Source: Megalobrama amblycephala
Lineage: Eukaryota > Chordata > Actinopteri > Cypriniformes > Xenocyprididae
DNA length: 64,000 bases
Direction: 5' to 3'
Assembly (NCBI RefSeq): GCF_018812025.1
Contig: NC_063051.1
Location: 254,001-318,000, forward strand
Shown here: positions 10,215-22,267 of the stretch, piece after piece
Layout: the number at the start of each line of letters is the position of its first letter
How positions within the stretch are numbered: the first letter of the stretch is position 1
Program-made: the position numbers and the translations under genes
Notes under the pieces: model-generated
Database searches by the model: none
What the model was told of the DNA's origin: nothing
Seen by the model: only the letters and a program-made list of their open reading frames with translations

Positions 10215-12604
10215 GGGTAAGTCTGTTAAGGGAAGTTTAGTCTACTTTAGCTTGTGACGTGCACTTTAGGCAACCTGTCCTGGTATTTGCCACTTATGTG
10301 ATATGTGCACTTTACTGTAAGTCACTGCTGAGGTACGGAAATGTCTGTTGAAAAATGCCTTTGGGTAAATATGTAAGCTTAAGCCCTCTAGTGTTAATGT
10401 CGGTTGTCCCTAATGCAGTATTCAATGGCAAATATTGATGGAGATCACAAAACATGGATCATGTAATGCTGATTTTAGACTTAATACAGTTTAATGATCG
10501 TAAATGACATTAACAGAGTTTAATACACACTCAGAATTCACAGAAGATTCACAGAAAAAACACAATTTTTCCATTGACCAGGTTTTGAGGCAATGTATTG
10601 GAAAGGAGGTGACTTTCTATTTTAGTTTAATGCACACTTGTAGGTTTTTCCCGATTGTTTTAAAGGCAACACATTTGTGCATTGCATTGTAAGCAGACAT
10701 GCATTTTTTTGGGGGGGGAATTTAAACAGATGCGGCATGTTTCCTTTTATGGCTTTTGCGATGGGCCACATTTGTTGCTCAGCTGCAAATTTTCTGTTTG
10801 CTGTTCTAATTTTTTCAGACATCACAAACTAACCCCGAACTCCCTCCACTGTCAGGCTTTGCCGAGCGAGGGCATTTCAACGTCTGCTTTTGCTCTTCCG
10901 CGCTAAATAGAGCTTTACTGTTTAATAAGCTAACAAATCAGTTTTAATGATTTGTTTGTTCTTGCGCAGAGCTCTCAATCCAGTACCCAAACCAGTCCTG
11001 AAGTTTGCATCTCCACAGCAGTTCTCGATGCAGAAAGTCCTGAGCGTATCCTCCTAAAAGGATCGAGCGTGTGCGATTGGAGCAGATTGTTTGTGCCATA
11101 TGTGTTTATGTTGCTGGCCAGTTGACAGTTCCTTTAGCTGGTTTGTGTTAAGGGCCCAGCTGAGAGCGTAATGAGCCTCTTTCCATTTGTGCAGACTGAA
11201 GCGGCCTTTTAGCACCCGCCGCAGAAGTGGCTCTCCAAATGGTGACCACTTACCTGTCTGTCAACAGAGCTCTGAACAAATATCTAGCTGTGTGTGTTTT
11301 CAAGCATTTGAGAGAAAGAGAACATCTTGATGATGCACTGCCGTTTGGCCTCCTCACCGCCCTGTGTTTGCAGAAGGAAACATTTTTATACGGTCTTCAG
11401 TTCCCCAAAATTTAATTTTTCCCTTTCAAATTAAAGTCCTTTTCCACGTCGCGGTCAAAGGAGCCTGTGGCGAGACGTGAGCCAAAGCACACAGAATGTG
11501 TCGCTATGCTTTATTAATTATGATGGAGAGGCGGCCCATGAAAGAGTGTTTACATTGCACCGAAAATTAATGCCCGCTCCCGGGACACTTGTTTACATAC
11601 ATTTCCTGCGCGAGACATTGGCAGATAAGATTTTCTGGCTTCTCCGTGGCCGTTTTCGGATTGAGGGAGGGGCAAACTGTGGGCTAGAACAGTATAGCCT
11701 TTGTTTCTGTCTGTCTGAAGTTGCTAAACTTTCCAGTTGTTCTTGAAACCAACTGTTTGTGGCAGTGCACCGGGGTTCACGCGGCAGTCAGCTACGCTCC
11801 ACGCACGCATGCACCTGAGTTGCATCTAATCTAGTAATGTGAATTGGAAAAAGGAAGGCAAGTTGACTATTTTCAGCCTTCTCTCTTGTAGTTGCTTTTA
11901 TTTGACGTTGTTTGCTAAGAAGATCTTTCTTGTTAGTGTGATAATTATTACAGTGAACATTGTTGGTGTTTTTTTTGTCATATCATTATTAAATGTATAT
12001 ATTATTAATTAATTTCAGTTATGGCTCATGCTTAGAGGGTTTGGGTTTCTTCAAATCACTAGCCGTAAGTATTGTAGGAATCATTCACCCAAAAATTACT
12101 CACCCTTAAGTCATTCAAAACCTGTACCTGTACACAAAAGAGGATATTTTAAAAAAATGTCTTGTTGTGTAAAACTAAATATGGTCCAAAACAACATTGG
12201 ACCCATTTACTTTTATTGGTGCAGTGTCATTTCGGACCCCACTTCAGTTTCCGAATATGATCTTTTGCGTTCCACAGAAGTTTGGAATGACATAAGGGTA
12301 AATGATGACTGATTTTCTTTAAATTATGTATGATATGTTAGATCACAAGGCTTATTGAAGAGATGTGTACTTTACTTTAAGGGAACAGACTTGTGTTTGT
12401 TGTGTGGTGTTGTTTTGATGTATCATCAAATGCATCTACTCTAGTTTTACAGATAGTTTGCCATTTTAGGTCAAACCAATGAATTTTGCTATTTTGTTGG
12501 CTATCTTTTATACTTTTGCAATATTTGTTTTGAAAACCTCTAATCTAAGCTTTCATCTAAATGTAATATACTGGAAAAAATTTGCTGTAGGATTTACTTT
12601 GAAA
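10215..12604 (+). other. Intron 1, largely non-repetitive
   Basis: The stretch 10930-11800 has mixed base composition and no repeat signature, so it is a candidate conserved non-coding block. A degenerate member of the taaagggatagttcaccc element family lies at about 12070-12315. No exon is supported. Confidence 0.35.
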
Positions 12605-14085
12605 TAGGGCTGATATTGGAAAAAGTTGACTTACTGATATTTTGTTTTTCTGCTATATATATATTGCGATAATGGGGGGAAAAATAATCACCAGATGGAT
12701 GGCTTAAATAGCTCTATTTGGAAAATAATTAATCATTCTAGAATCATTAGGGTGATTTTATAGGTGAGTGAATCCGCATAGAAAATAATGTACAAATTGC
12801 ATGCACAGATAAATATAATTGAACGAAGAAGACACAAATAAATAAACCGTGCTTTAAATCTTTTAGGTAGGCTAAATCTAACAGTATTCAGGTACATAAA
12901 TTGAATAATCAAATGTAAATTAACACTGCAAAGTCTTCACTGTATAAATTAAATATAATTAATCTGTGTTAAAGCTACAAGTGATTTTTGTCTTTGTCTT
13001 TTGTTGTTTGAATAACATTCATGACACAGAAAGCAGCAGGAATATTAGGCTGCTGTCACTTTAAGATTTAATGCGCGGATCCAATATACTGTTACACATC
13101 CGTTTTCTTTTTCAGTTGTTTACCTTCACTTAAGCCATAAGCAGCTGTTTACTAGGATACTCGCATAGACGTGCATTACGACAATTTGGCATGTATGTGT
13201 CCGTTCAAGACGAGGAAGAGAACAGAATATGGCGTTCACGTGCGTCTGCGCGGCTCTGTGTGAAGAAAATGAGAAAATGGCGTGCGCGTTCACAATTGAG
13301 CTCTCTTTTGCACCTTCTTGAGCTCAAATGGTTTAAAATCGCTTGAATGTTAAAACTGACAGGTCCTAATGGCACTTTTCCACTACAACTCGGCTTAGTA
13401 CAGCACTGCTCCGCTTGCTTTACTTTCGGTTTGCTTTTCCACTGCAGTTTAGTACTGCTTCAAGGTGTGTGGGATTATAGACTGATCGTATAGTTGCGCC
13501 GCCTCTACTGCCGTGGATTCCCTCCAAGTCTACCAACGAGTCTGCACTTTGTCTACTGACCATGATACAGCCATTTCTTTTTTCAAGTTTCATGCGACGG
13601 CCGTTTAAAAAAAGTCACGAGAACAAATGATACTTTTAGGTTCGGTGTCTCGTGTTTCAAATCCAATGACGCGGGTAGTGACGATTCTCTCTGATCAATC
13701 AGTGATCTGCAGTGTTTACACGTCACATTTAGTATCAGTACGGCTCGCTTGGAACCTCCATAGAGGTGGTACTATTTAAGCGAGCCGTACCGTGCCATAC
13801 TGAGCTATACCATGCAGTGGAAAAGCACCAAAAAGTGAGCCGTACCGAGCCTGACCGAACTGTACTATGAGGTGGAAAAGCGCCGTAAAACACCTGCAAA
13901 TGATAAACTTTCATTGTATGATGGTTAAACTTTGCAATTTATCTGAGAATCATGTGTGTTTTGAACTGTGGTGTCTGGTCCGTACGGATACTAGACATCG
14001 CACATCCTGCAAAGTGAATATCGTGGATCTGCACATCGTGATATTTTAGCATTGCGATGCTAAAGCGATACATCGTGCAGCCCTA
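12605..14085. mobile_element. hAT-type non-autonomous element with 8-bp TSD
   Basis: Ends are tagggctg (12605) and cagcccta (14085), flanked by the exact 8-bp duplication CTTTGAAA at 12597-12604 and 14086-14093. This is the hallmark of hAT transposons. It is 1481 bp with no transposase. A second hAT-like inverted-repeat element, with ends of the type ggcacttttccac and its complement, is nested at about 13373-13887. Confidence 0.8.
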
Positions 14086-14167
14086 CTTTGAAACCCTTTT
14101 CACTAGGAAATTGCTAGTAAATTGCACAAATAATTTCAAAGAAATGGCAAGTAACACATCGAATTAA

Positions 14168-14403
14168 GGCCCAGTTTCACAGACGGGGTTTAGACTAAGC
14201 CAGGATTAGGCCTTAGTTCAATTAGGACATTTAAGTAGCTTTTATAAATGTACCCTAGAAAAAAACATTACTGGTGTGCATCTAGAGACAAAACAATGAC
14301 AGTGACGTATTTTAAGATCTGTCGGTACAAGTTGCTCTCACTTAAAACAGCTCAAACATGCATTTTAGTCTGGGACTGGCTTAAGCCTCGTCTGTGAAAC
14401 CGG
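14168..14403. mobile_element. 236-bp MITE, copy 2
   Basis: Same family as 9979-10214. The terminal inverted repeats are clear, ending in gtctgtgaaaccggg. Confidence 0.7.
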
Positions 14404-15422
14404 GTGAATATGTGATATTTTAAGCAGAAAGACTAAAATAGTATTTTCTTGTAAAACATATTCCAATAATCTGTTTTATTTACCACTTGGAAAAATCATT
14501 TTCGCAGAGTACTCAAGAAATCAGATTGCAAGTATAATTTGTATGAACTTGAGTAGATTGTATCTTTTTGGCATAGAAGTGTTACTCTGAGATCAGCACA
14601 TGGGGCCTCTTTCTTTCTGCCATCCCAAGAGTCCTGTGAGCGTTTGTCTCCTTATGCATGTCTTTTCGGTTTTCGTGGGGTTTGGCATGAGCCCCTGCCT
14701 CAGCCACTAAATGACCAAGTCAGGCAAGAGCACTCCTTCACAAATTCGCCTGACGCTTTTCCTCGGAAAGTGCTGAATCAGACGTTCGAGCGACTCCTCT
14801 GGCACACGCGGCGCTCTTTGTGTCAGTCTTTCCTCTGCTGACTGAATCAGGACTAGAGCAAACCATATGGAGAGATCTGAGAGCAGACGGTCGTCCTGGA
14901 AAGTCACCCCCTTGGATAATGTCGAAAGTCAGGAATCGGGAGCTGTTAATATACTGGAGATTCATGTCTAGCTGTCTCGTATGCGTCAAGGCTTGTGTTC
15001 ATGTAAAGAGTCATTTTAGTGCTCTTAGTTGAGTAAGAGGGTTTTATCCCTAAAATCACTCTCTAAGTAATTTTACACTTTTCTTGTCTGTCGAGCTTTT
15101 CGGCAGCTCTCTCTCACACAGACTCTTCAACAGTGATTGTTTCCTGAGTGCCGAGCCAGAGAGGAAGTAAGAGGAAGTTGTTGGAGGAGAAGGGTAGAAT
15201 TTATTAGAGCTAAATGCAGAGAAGGAAAGAACGTGACTGGGAGATGGAGAATTGAAGAAAGAGATCAAATGCAAGAGAGATGTGTTGAGACCAAAAGTGT
15301 TTACTTTCTCAGATAAGCCAACAGTACTGGAAGGAAGCTGAAGCGATGTATCTCCAGTTCCCTGACTTTTAAACAAACTTAATAAAATAGCTTACATTAT
15401 GTGCTGGAAGTCAGAGCTCTGC
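14404..15422 (+). other. Intron 1, non-repetitive stretch
   Basis: Unique-looking sequence, with 14580-15050 the richest in CG and mixed composition. Open frames on both strands here lack protein-like character and splice context. Possible regulatory DNA; no specific site identified. Confidence 0.3.
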
Positions 15423-16466
15423 GGCCGTATTCACAAAGCATTTTATCTTACCACTAAGAGTTCTCCTAAATAGCAGTAAAAGTTCTTAGTTAAGAGTTTT
15501 CTCTTAAAACCTATTCACAAAGCTGCTCAGACCAACTTTTCTTAAGGAATAGAGAGAAAAAGGGCAGGATTGACCTCGTTGCTTACTATCTATGCCCACA
15601 GTGATTGGCTGATAGGGGAGGAGTCTCTGTCAGCAATTTAATCAAATAAATATTGTAAAAAGAGCTATCATGTTGCCATATTCAAATAAAGATTTTAAAA
15701 TAAAAATGTTGTCATATTCAAATAGTTTAAAATATAGTGTCGCAAATGAAACTAGTATATGTTCAACTAATTGTCAGCCTCTTACATGTCTGCATTTCGA
15801 GAGATTGCAGAATTCAAGCGACAAATGATGTTTTATAAACAAAGTTCGGGAGGAGCATGTTCAAACGGTCTATCTAATCAGCTCGAGGCATACACACAGC
15901 CGACTCACCTCGACAGTTTTCTGCATCCCTCCGCCACCCTGACTCCTAACTCTCGGCTGGTGCCTCTTCTCTGGATATGCGGGAGTACTCTGGGTTTGAC
16001 CTAAATTCCTAGTTCGGAGCCTCTCTTCAGACAGCATGGGATCGGAAAAGGTCTACGAGCTGGAATTCGAACTCGGGTCACGCGTGCTGCCCACAAGGCT
16101 ATCGGTACTGACGATAGGATGTTATTTTCAACTTGACCGCAATGTTTTATTCTCCATCATTCAATACATTTTGCCTCAATTGTGTACAGTGTTTTTGGGC
16201 GGATTGCTGTGGCAGAAACAACCGTTTTAGGACTGTTTATGATTTGGTCTTAGTGACTTAGGAGTCCTCTTGACTACTCCTACCTTTTCACAGATTAAGG
16301 AGCTAGTTTTAACACTAAAATGATTTGTGAAATACTCTTAGAGCAAAATTCCAGTCCTAAATTTAGGACTGACACGCCCATTATTTCTCATAGTTGGTCA
16401 TAGTTCCCATAGTTTCTCCTAAATTGGCAAGTTAGGAGCTACTTGAGATGCTTTGTGAATATGGCC
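15423..16466. mobile_element. TIR DNA element of about 1.04 kb with a tRNA-like insert
   Basis: The terminal inverted repeats, ggccgtattcacaaagca and gctttgtgaatatggcc, are near perfect. Subterminal taagag/ctcttag motifs recur in both halves. The interior contains a tRNA-like segment (see 16055-16115) but no transposase. Confidence 0.7.
16055..16115 (-). repeat. tRNA-derived SINE-like promoter segment
   Basis: On the minus strand, an A-box-like tagccttgtgggcagc is followed at tRNA-like spacing by a B-box-like gagttcgaattcc. No cloverleaf can be drawn with confidence, so it is read as a SINE head or tRNA relic and not a tRNA gene. Confidence 0.45.
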
Positions 16467-17089
16467 CATTAAGATCACATCTAAGGCTCTAAACGCTCTA
16501 TGCAAGTATGTGTAGGCAGACATTACTAGCTATTAGTTATTACTTCTGTGAGGCATATTTGAAGTTTCTACGCGAGGGCGCCCTCCAGCTTCCAGTATGA
16601 ATGAAACAGACGTGTTTAACACTCAGTAATACTCACTTCATCTTATTTTGGGTAAAAAAAAAATTAAATAAATAATACTTCTCTCTAAAGTAATTTATAT
16701 GATAATCCATATGTTTTTTTCCAGTGTACAGAAGTGTACAAGAGTTTTTTAACCACAGTGGATGCATAAGAGGCTCATATTTCATATTAAAGACATGGAC
16801 TTTGCATACCTTGATTTTGCATACCTCCTGACAAATATTATGAAATTGTCACAGATTTTTATTATAATAATATAATATTTGATGATAAATCCTTAGACCT
16901 TTGTAATGATTTATAGTAATAGGCTGCCTGCATGTTAACAAGTAACCCTGCAGTTTTTCCTAAAATAAAAATATTATTATTATTTTCTTATTTATTTAAT
17001 GTTCTATTTATTCTTTATTTGCTTTTAATAATGAAAGTGTTATTTCAATAGTAATATTTCTTATTTTGTTTAATAATTTTATTTAGCAA

Positions 17090-17132
<43 letters not shown>

Positions 17133-17756
17133 TTCATATCAATATATAAGCACAAAATGTTGGGCCAAATTGTGCAGCCCTACAAACAAGCACAACAAAC
17201 CAGGTGTTCGTATATATATATTTATTTATTTTTTTTCATTTGTTTGAAAAAAAAATCACATTTTAAATCACAAATCGCAGTTTTAACCAGAAAAATCACA
17301 ATTCCCCAATTTTTTCCCCCCAAATCGTGCAACCCTAGTCCAAATGTAAATAATAATGCAACATCAATGATGCTATAACTTACATTAGTTTAGTATGGTA
17401 ATGTTTAACTGTTACCATGTAGCTAGCAACCTGTGTAAAAACACATCTAACGCATCTAATCTTAATAGCGTAAACATTTAATGTTTAAGTATTTACAGCT
17501 GGCACATGCATTGTATTGAACAACACTTCAAACATTTAAAATGGTTTTAAAATAAACAGAATATTTAGACAGAATAAACAGAATATATAACAGTATATTT
17601 AATATTGGCCATTTATTGGTTTTTGGCCTTAACATATAAATAATATGTAATAATATGTAATAATTAGATAAAAAAGTTTGTCTTTTGGTCCAGAAAGTTT
17701 GAAGCAGTTTTAAAAGTATGAAAGTTTCAGTTTTAGTTTAGTAATTTTGATAGAGT
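16467..17756 (+). other. Intron 1, AT-rich with simple repeats
   Basis: Contains an (ATT)n microsatellite at about 17090-17132 and hAT-type remnants near 17150-17340 (wording such as caaatcgtgcaaccctag). No gene. Confidence 0.5.
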
Positions 17757-18031
17757 ACTAGGGTGCTCTGTGTGGTTGCGAAGATGTTGCTATGTGGTTG
17801 CCAGGGTACTCGGGATGGTTGCTAAGGTATTCTGGGTGGTTGCTAGGGTGTTTCTACGCGGTTGCTAGGGTGTTGCTATGCGGTTGCTAGGGTACTCGGG
17901 GTGGTTGCTAAGGTTTTGCTATGCGGTTGCTAGGGTACTCGGGGTGGTTGCTAAGGTGTTGCTATGCGGTTGCTAGGGTACTCGGGGTGGTTGATAGGGT
18001 GTTGCTAGATTTAGTTTGATAGATTTACTTT

Positions 18032-18066
<35 letters not shown>
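17757..18066. repeat. GGTTGCTAGGGT-type minisatellite and (GATA)n microsatellite
   Basis: A tandem array of ggttgctagggt / tactcggggtggttgctaag units runs to about 18006. A (TAGA)n run follows at about 18029-18066. DNA up to about 18480 resembles the repeat that commonly flanks this array in cyprinids. Confidence 0.75.
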
Positions 18067-18480
18067 TAGATGAGTTTGAGTTTGAATGAGTTTCAATGGA
18101 TTAGAAATAGTACATAGAATGGCACTTGAGTTTAATTGAGTTTTTGAGTCTAATGGGCTTCCGTAGTTTAAATTTGAATTTTGATAGTTGGATTTTGAAC
18201 AGTCTTGGCTCATTTGAACATTCCGTCAATGAAAGTCAATGGGATTTTTCCGAGCTTTAACAGTCTTTTTTAGGAAAACCGTAAGTCCGATCAGTTAGAA
18301 AAGATATAGCACACTATGTCAGAACAGTCTGAAGATCTGACCCGAGTTTGGAGTTTGTAGAGTTAAAGCTCTAGGAGGAGTTAGAGTTGGAAATTTTAGT
18401 CTCAGAAGAAAATGGCATAACAGTAAGTTGGCTTTTTCAAGCCAACTTAATTATTTCTCCTGGCTTTTTAAGTGGTAAGG

Positions 18481-19191
18481 CAAAGTGAAAATTCACAAAA
18501 CAGTGACTATATGTAGTTCTAATCAAACTAGGTCGATCTTCTAAGGTTGATCCTCTAGTTGGCCACCCATAGGTTTTATGATGGCCAGCTCCTGGTGTGT
18601 GGCCTTGGGTCTGAAGGCCATAAACGGTGTGTAGACCATCAAAGCCAACGAGCTAAAAAAGAGAAACAGACCAGAGCGAATGGTAGGTCTACGTATGTTT
18701 GTCAATTTCGGGCCCACGCACATCCATATAGACATGTTCAGACTTGAACTGCCGCAACGATCGTGTAAACAGACACTGAAGTGTGAAAAAAAGCTTGAAC
18801 TAATCTCTGATTTTGATTGACCCACCCATCAGATTTGCATACATTACACTCTGGCAAATAAATCAAGCTAGTGCTTTCCAGTGATCCTCGCTGCCAGTCA
18901 CAAAAGATAAAAGTGATGCTGGGAAGACATGACTTCCCAAGAATAGATTGAGTCATACTCTCTCTAGTTTACTTTGATGAATCATACTAGTAAGGGATGG
19001 TCTAAAATGAGTTTCCTCTCCAGTAGGAAATAGAAGAGTGGTGTGAAGGATGTGCTTTTGGCTGTAGTTGGAAATCTGTGCTGGACAACGAGGAGAAGAG
19101 AAGAAGTCACTCTAAACGTCTTTATCTGTAATCTGAACCCAACCAGCAGCTGCTGCTACACTTGTCCAGCCCTGTTGTTCTCTTGCTGCTG

Positions 19192-19233
<42 letters not shown>

Positions 19234-19773
19234 GGAAGGAGCAGAATACATTGAAGAGTATTCGGTGTGTACTCTCTGTGCGTGAGTGAAGGGCGGGTGT
19301 GTTGTGAAGGCTGCCCGGAGGGAAAAGCTCCCCGGAGGCGCCTATTGCCAACAAGTGTTCCAGCTGCAACAGTTTCCTAACAAATCTCACATTCTGTGCT
19401 GCGTTAGACAGGAAAAACAGCTTGTTGAAAGAGCTTTGTGCATTACTTAATACTAAAAAAGGGAATTCGCACTCTTGTAAATACTTTAATTCTAGGTCAT
19501 TTTTTCCCAGGCTAGTTGTGACACCTTAGCGCAGATTCGTCTAAATCTCTACATCTCTCTGTTTAGGTTTCATATCCGCCCGGAAGTGTCAAACTCCATT
19601 GAGTTGACCAAGAATTCACGTGTGTAGAGTATGAAGTCCATTTCTGCACGATGCACGATTAATTGGTACCATATGTTATTGGAGATTTTAAAATGTACTA
19701 TTGTCATCGATACCGGATAATGCATGCTATGACATTTAGATTTTCTTTGTCATCATCAGTTGCTAAATTAAAG
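18481..19773 (+). other. Intron 1, mixed sequence with a (GT)n microsatellite
   Basis: (GT)n lies at 19194-19230. The segments 18540-18950 and 19240-19400 are non-repetitive. No exon is supported. Confidence 0.4.
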
Positions 19774-20617
19774 TTAAAGGATTAGTTCACTTCAGAATTA
19801 AAATTTCCTGATAATTTACTAAGCCTAAAGTCATCTATGATATTTATGTCTTTCTATCTTCATTCGAAAAGAAATAGTTTTTTGAGGAAAACATTCCAGG
19901 ATTTTTCTCCATGTAGTGGACTTCACTGGGGTTCAACGGGTTGAAGGTCCAAAATGTCAGTTTCAGTGCAGCTTCAAAGAGCTCTACATGATCCCAGACG
20001 AGGAATAAGAGTCTTATCTAGCGAAACGAGTGGTCGTTTTCTAAAAAAAATAAAAAATTATACATTTTACCACAAATGCTCATCTTGCATTGCTCTGCGT
20101 TGCGCCACACATTTCGTAATCAAGTTGGAAAGGTCACACGTGATGTAGGCGGAAGTACCGAGCAAGTGTTTACAAAGCAAGCGTACAAAGTCAAACGGCC
20201 TTAGGTAAAACAACAATGTCGGAAGATTTTGAGTTTTTCATCCTATCGCGGTACGTCATGTGTGACCTTTCCAACGTGATTATGTAATGCGTGGCACATC
20301 GCAGAGCAGTGCAAGACGAGTATTTGTGGTACAAAAGTATACATTTTTATTTTATTTTTATTTTTTTAGAAAACGGCAGATCATTTCTCTAGATAAGACT
20401 CTTATTCCTCGTCTGGGATCATGTAGAGCTCTTTGAAGCTGCACTGAAACTGACATTTGGACCTTCAACCCGTTGAACCCCAGTGAAGTCCACTATATGG
20501 AGAAAAATCCTGGAATGTTTTCCTCAAAATTCCTTAATTTCTTTTCAGCATCTTGGATGACATGGGGGTGAGTAAATTATCAGAAAATTTTAATTCTGAA
20601 ATTATCTAATCCTTTAA
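19774..20617. mobile_element. TTAA-flanked inverted-repeat element, full length
   Basis: TTAA at 19774 and 20614 bounds an element with long inverted arms. The start is aaaggattagttcact, with its imperfect complement at the end. Both arms contain tccactatatggagaaaaatc or its near-complement. The centre has a short frame starting at 20216 but no recognisable transposase. Confidence 0.75.
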
Positions 20618-21356
20618 GTCTGATGCCTAATTATCATTTAAAATTGGCAATTTTTAGTTTTTAATTGATTTAGGCATGGAATAAACAATAAATATTATAG
20701 TATAGAAATAATATTTAATATTCGGCATTTGTTGATTATTGGCCATAACATGAAAATGATTATTGGCCAGAATTGTAATATTGGTGCATTCCTATTTTTC
20801 TTGCGTTATTTGATATTAACATGTCTAACAGACGGGAAAACAAAAGGTAGGATTTGGTCGTTGGGTTTGGCTCCCTGCCGAGCAACCATTACCTTCCCCC
20901 GCATCCCTTCTTTCGCTGACAGGATGGCGTGAAGACCTCCCTCTTGGACAGGATCCTCCACTCACTTGTTTCCCGCCAAAAATGTCCGGCTGGGATGACT
21001 AACACGCAGATGGACTCCAGTGCTTGCTCTTTGCACTGGAAAGTCCCTCCGCTCCTTTGACAGTTAGCGGAGACCCTGAAATGTAATAAGACTTATTGAG
21101 AGTGGAGGAGACTTTATAATAATGAGAAAGACGAGATCTTGCTTCTTTGAGAAACATAGCACATTTTCATAAATGAGGTTGTAAAAGTGTGATATTGTAA
21201 AATTGTTTTGAGATAATGTTGGGAAGTTCAGATTTGGATCAAATCCCATGATAGATTCATGAATCTCTCTTTTCTGATACGCAAAAATTGATTTCTTTCC
21301 AAGACTCATCAACGGCATTTTCTTGGCTGATAAATTTAGCTTTTGTAATACTTAAG
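20618..21356 (+). other. Intron 1, unique-looking
   Basis: No repeat boundary or exon supported. 20860-21080 is of mixed composition and may be regulatory. Confidence 0.3.
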
Positions 21357-21606
21357 TTTAGGGCCCAATTCTTACTATTATTAACTAGTTGCTTATTAGT
21401 ATGCATATTACTAGGATATTGTCTGTTTGTTAGTACTTAGAAGGCACATATTAATGCAAATCTGCATGACCATATTCTACATCGCTTAATCCTACTCAAT
21501 ACGTAAACTTACTCAATACCTTACTAACTATTAATAAGCAGTAATTAGGAGTTTGAGCCAAAAATCGTACTTAATAGTTAGTTAATAGTGAGAATTGGAC
21601 CCTAAA
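21357..21606. mobile_element. 250-bp MITE
   Basis: The ends tttagggcccaattcttact and its imperfect complement (agaattggaccctaaa) bound a non-coding unit rich in ttactaactattaa. Confidence 0.65.
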
Positions 21607-21979
21607 CTAAAGTGTGTCTGTAACTTTTTATGGCCAGATTTACTAAATTGGGCAAATTAGCGTGAAAGCGCAATTCCACAAATGCGCCGATGGGAGTGGC
21701 AAGTTTTGCGCTTGATCTACTGCTGATGCACAAATTTAAAGAACACAGACGCAGTCAAATCATTTACATAATGATCAACGCAATCTAACAAGAGCAGCGC
21801 AAATTAGCGTTGGGATGCAAATAAGCAGAGCTGATGCTCTCATCAGGTGCGGGTCGACACAGCTGCAACTTGTTATATGTAATCCGACAAACACGTACAC
21901 ATATTTAATACTGTTATATATTTGTTCTCTACAGTGTCTCTTCCTAGCATCAACAATTGCAGCCATGTCGCAAAATGGA

Positions 21980-22267
21980 TTAAAGGGATAGTTCACCCAA
22001 AACTGAAAATTCTGTCATCATTTACTCACCCTCAAGTTGTTCCAAACCTATATAAATTTCTTTGTTCTGTTGAACACAAAGGAAGATATTTTGAAGAATG
22101 TAGGAAAGTGAACAGTTCTGGGGCACCAAAGCGGCCTGGTTACAAACTTTCTTCAAAATATCTTCCTTTGTGTTCAACAGAACAAAGAAATTCATGTAGG
22201 TTTGGAACAACTTGAGGGTGAGTAAATGATGACAGAATTTTCATTTTTGGGTGAACTATCCCTTTAA
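21980..22267. mobile_element. TTAA-flanked MITE of the cyprinid taaagggatagttcaccc family
   Basis: Almost palindromic 288-bp unit with TTAA at both ends (21980-21983, 22264-22267). Both arms contain acaaaggaagatattttga or its complement. The flanks (about 21636-22340) look like an older element into which it inserted. Confidence 0.85.

Noticed and set aside
15056..15376. Minus-strand open frame of 106 codons
   Set aside because: No domain, low-complexity Ser/Leu composition, no splice or promoter context.
17757..18010. CRISPR-like repeat array
   Set aside because: Repeats have no unique spacers, and the sequence is a vertebrate intronic minisatellite.
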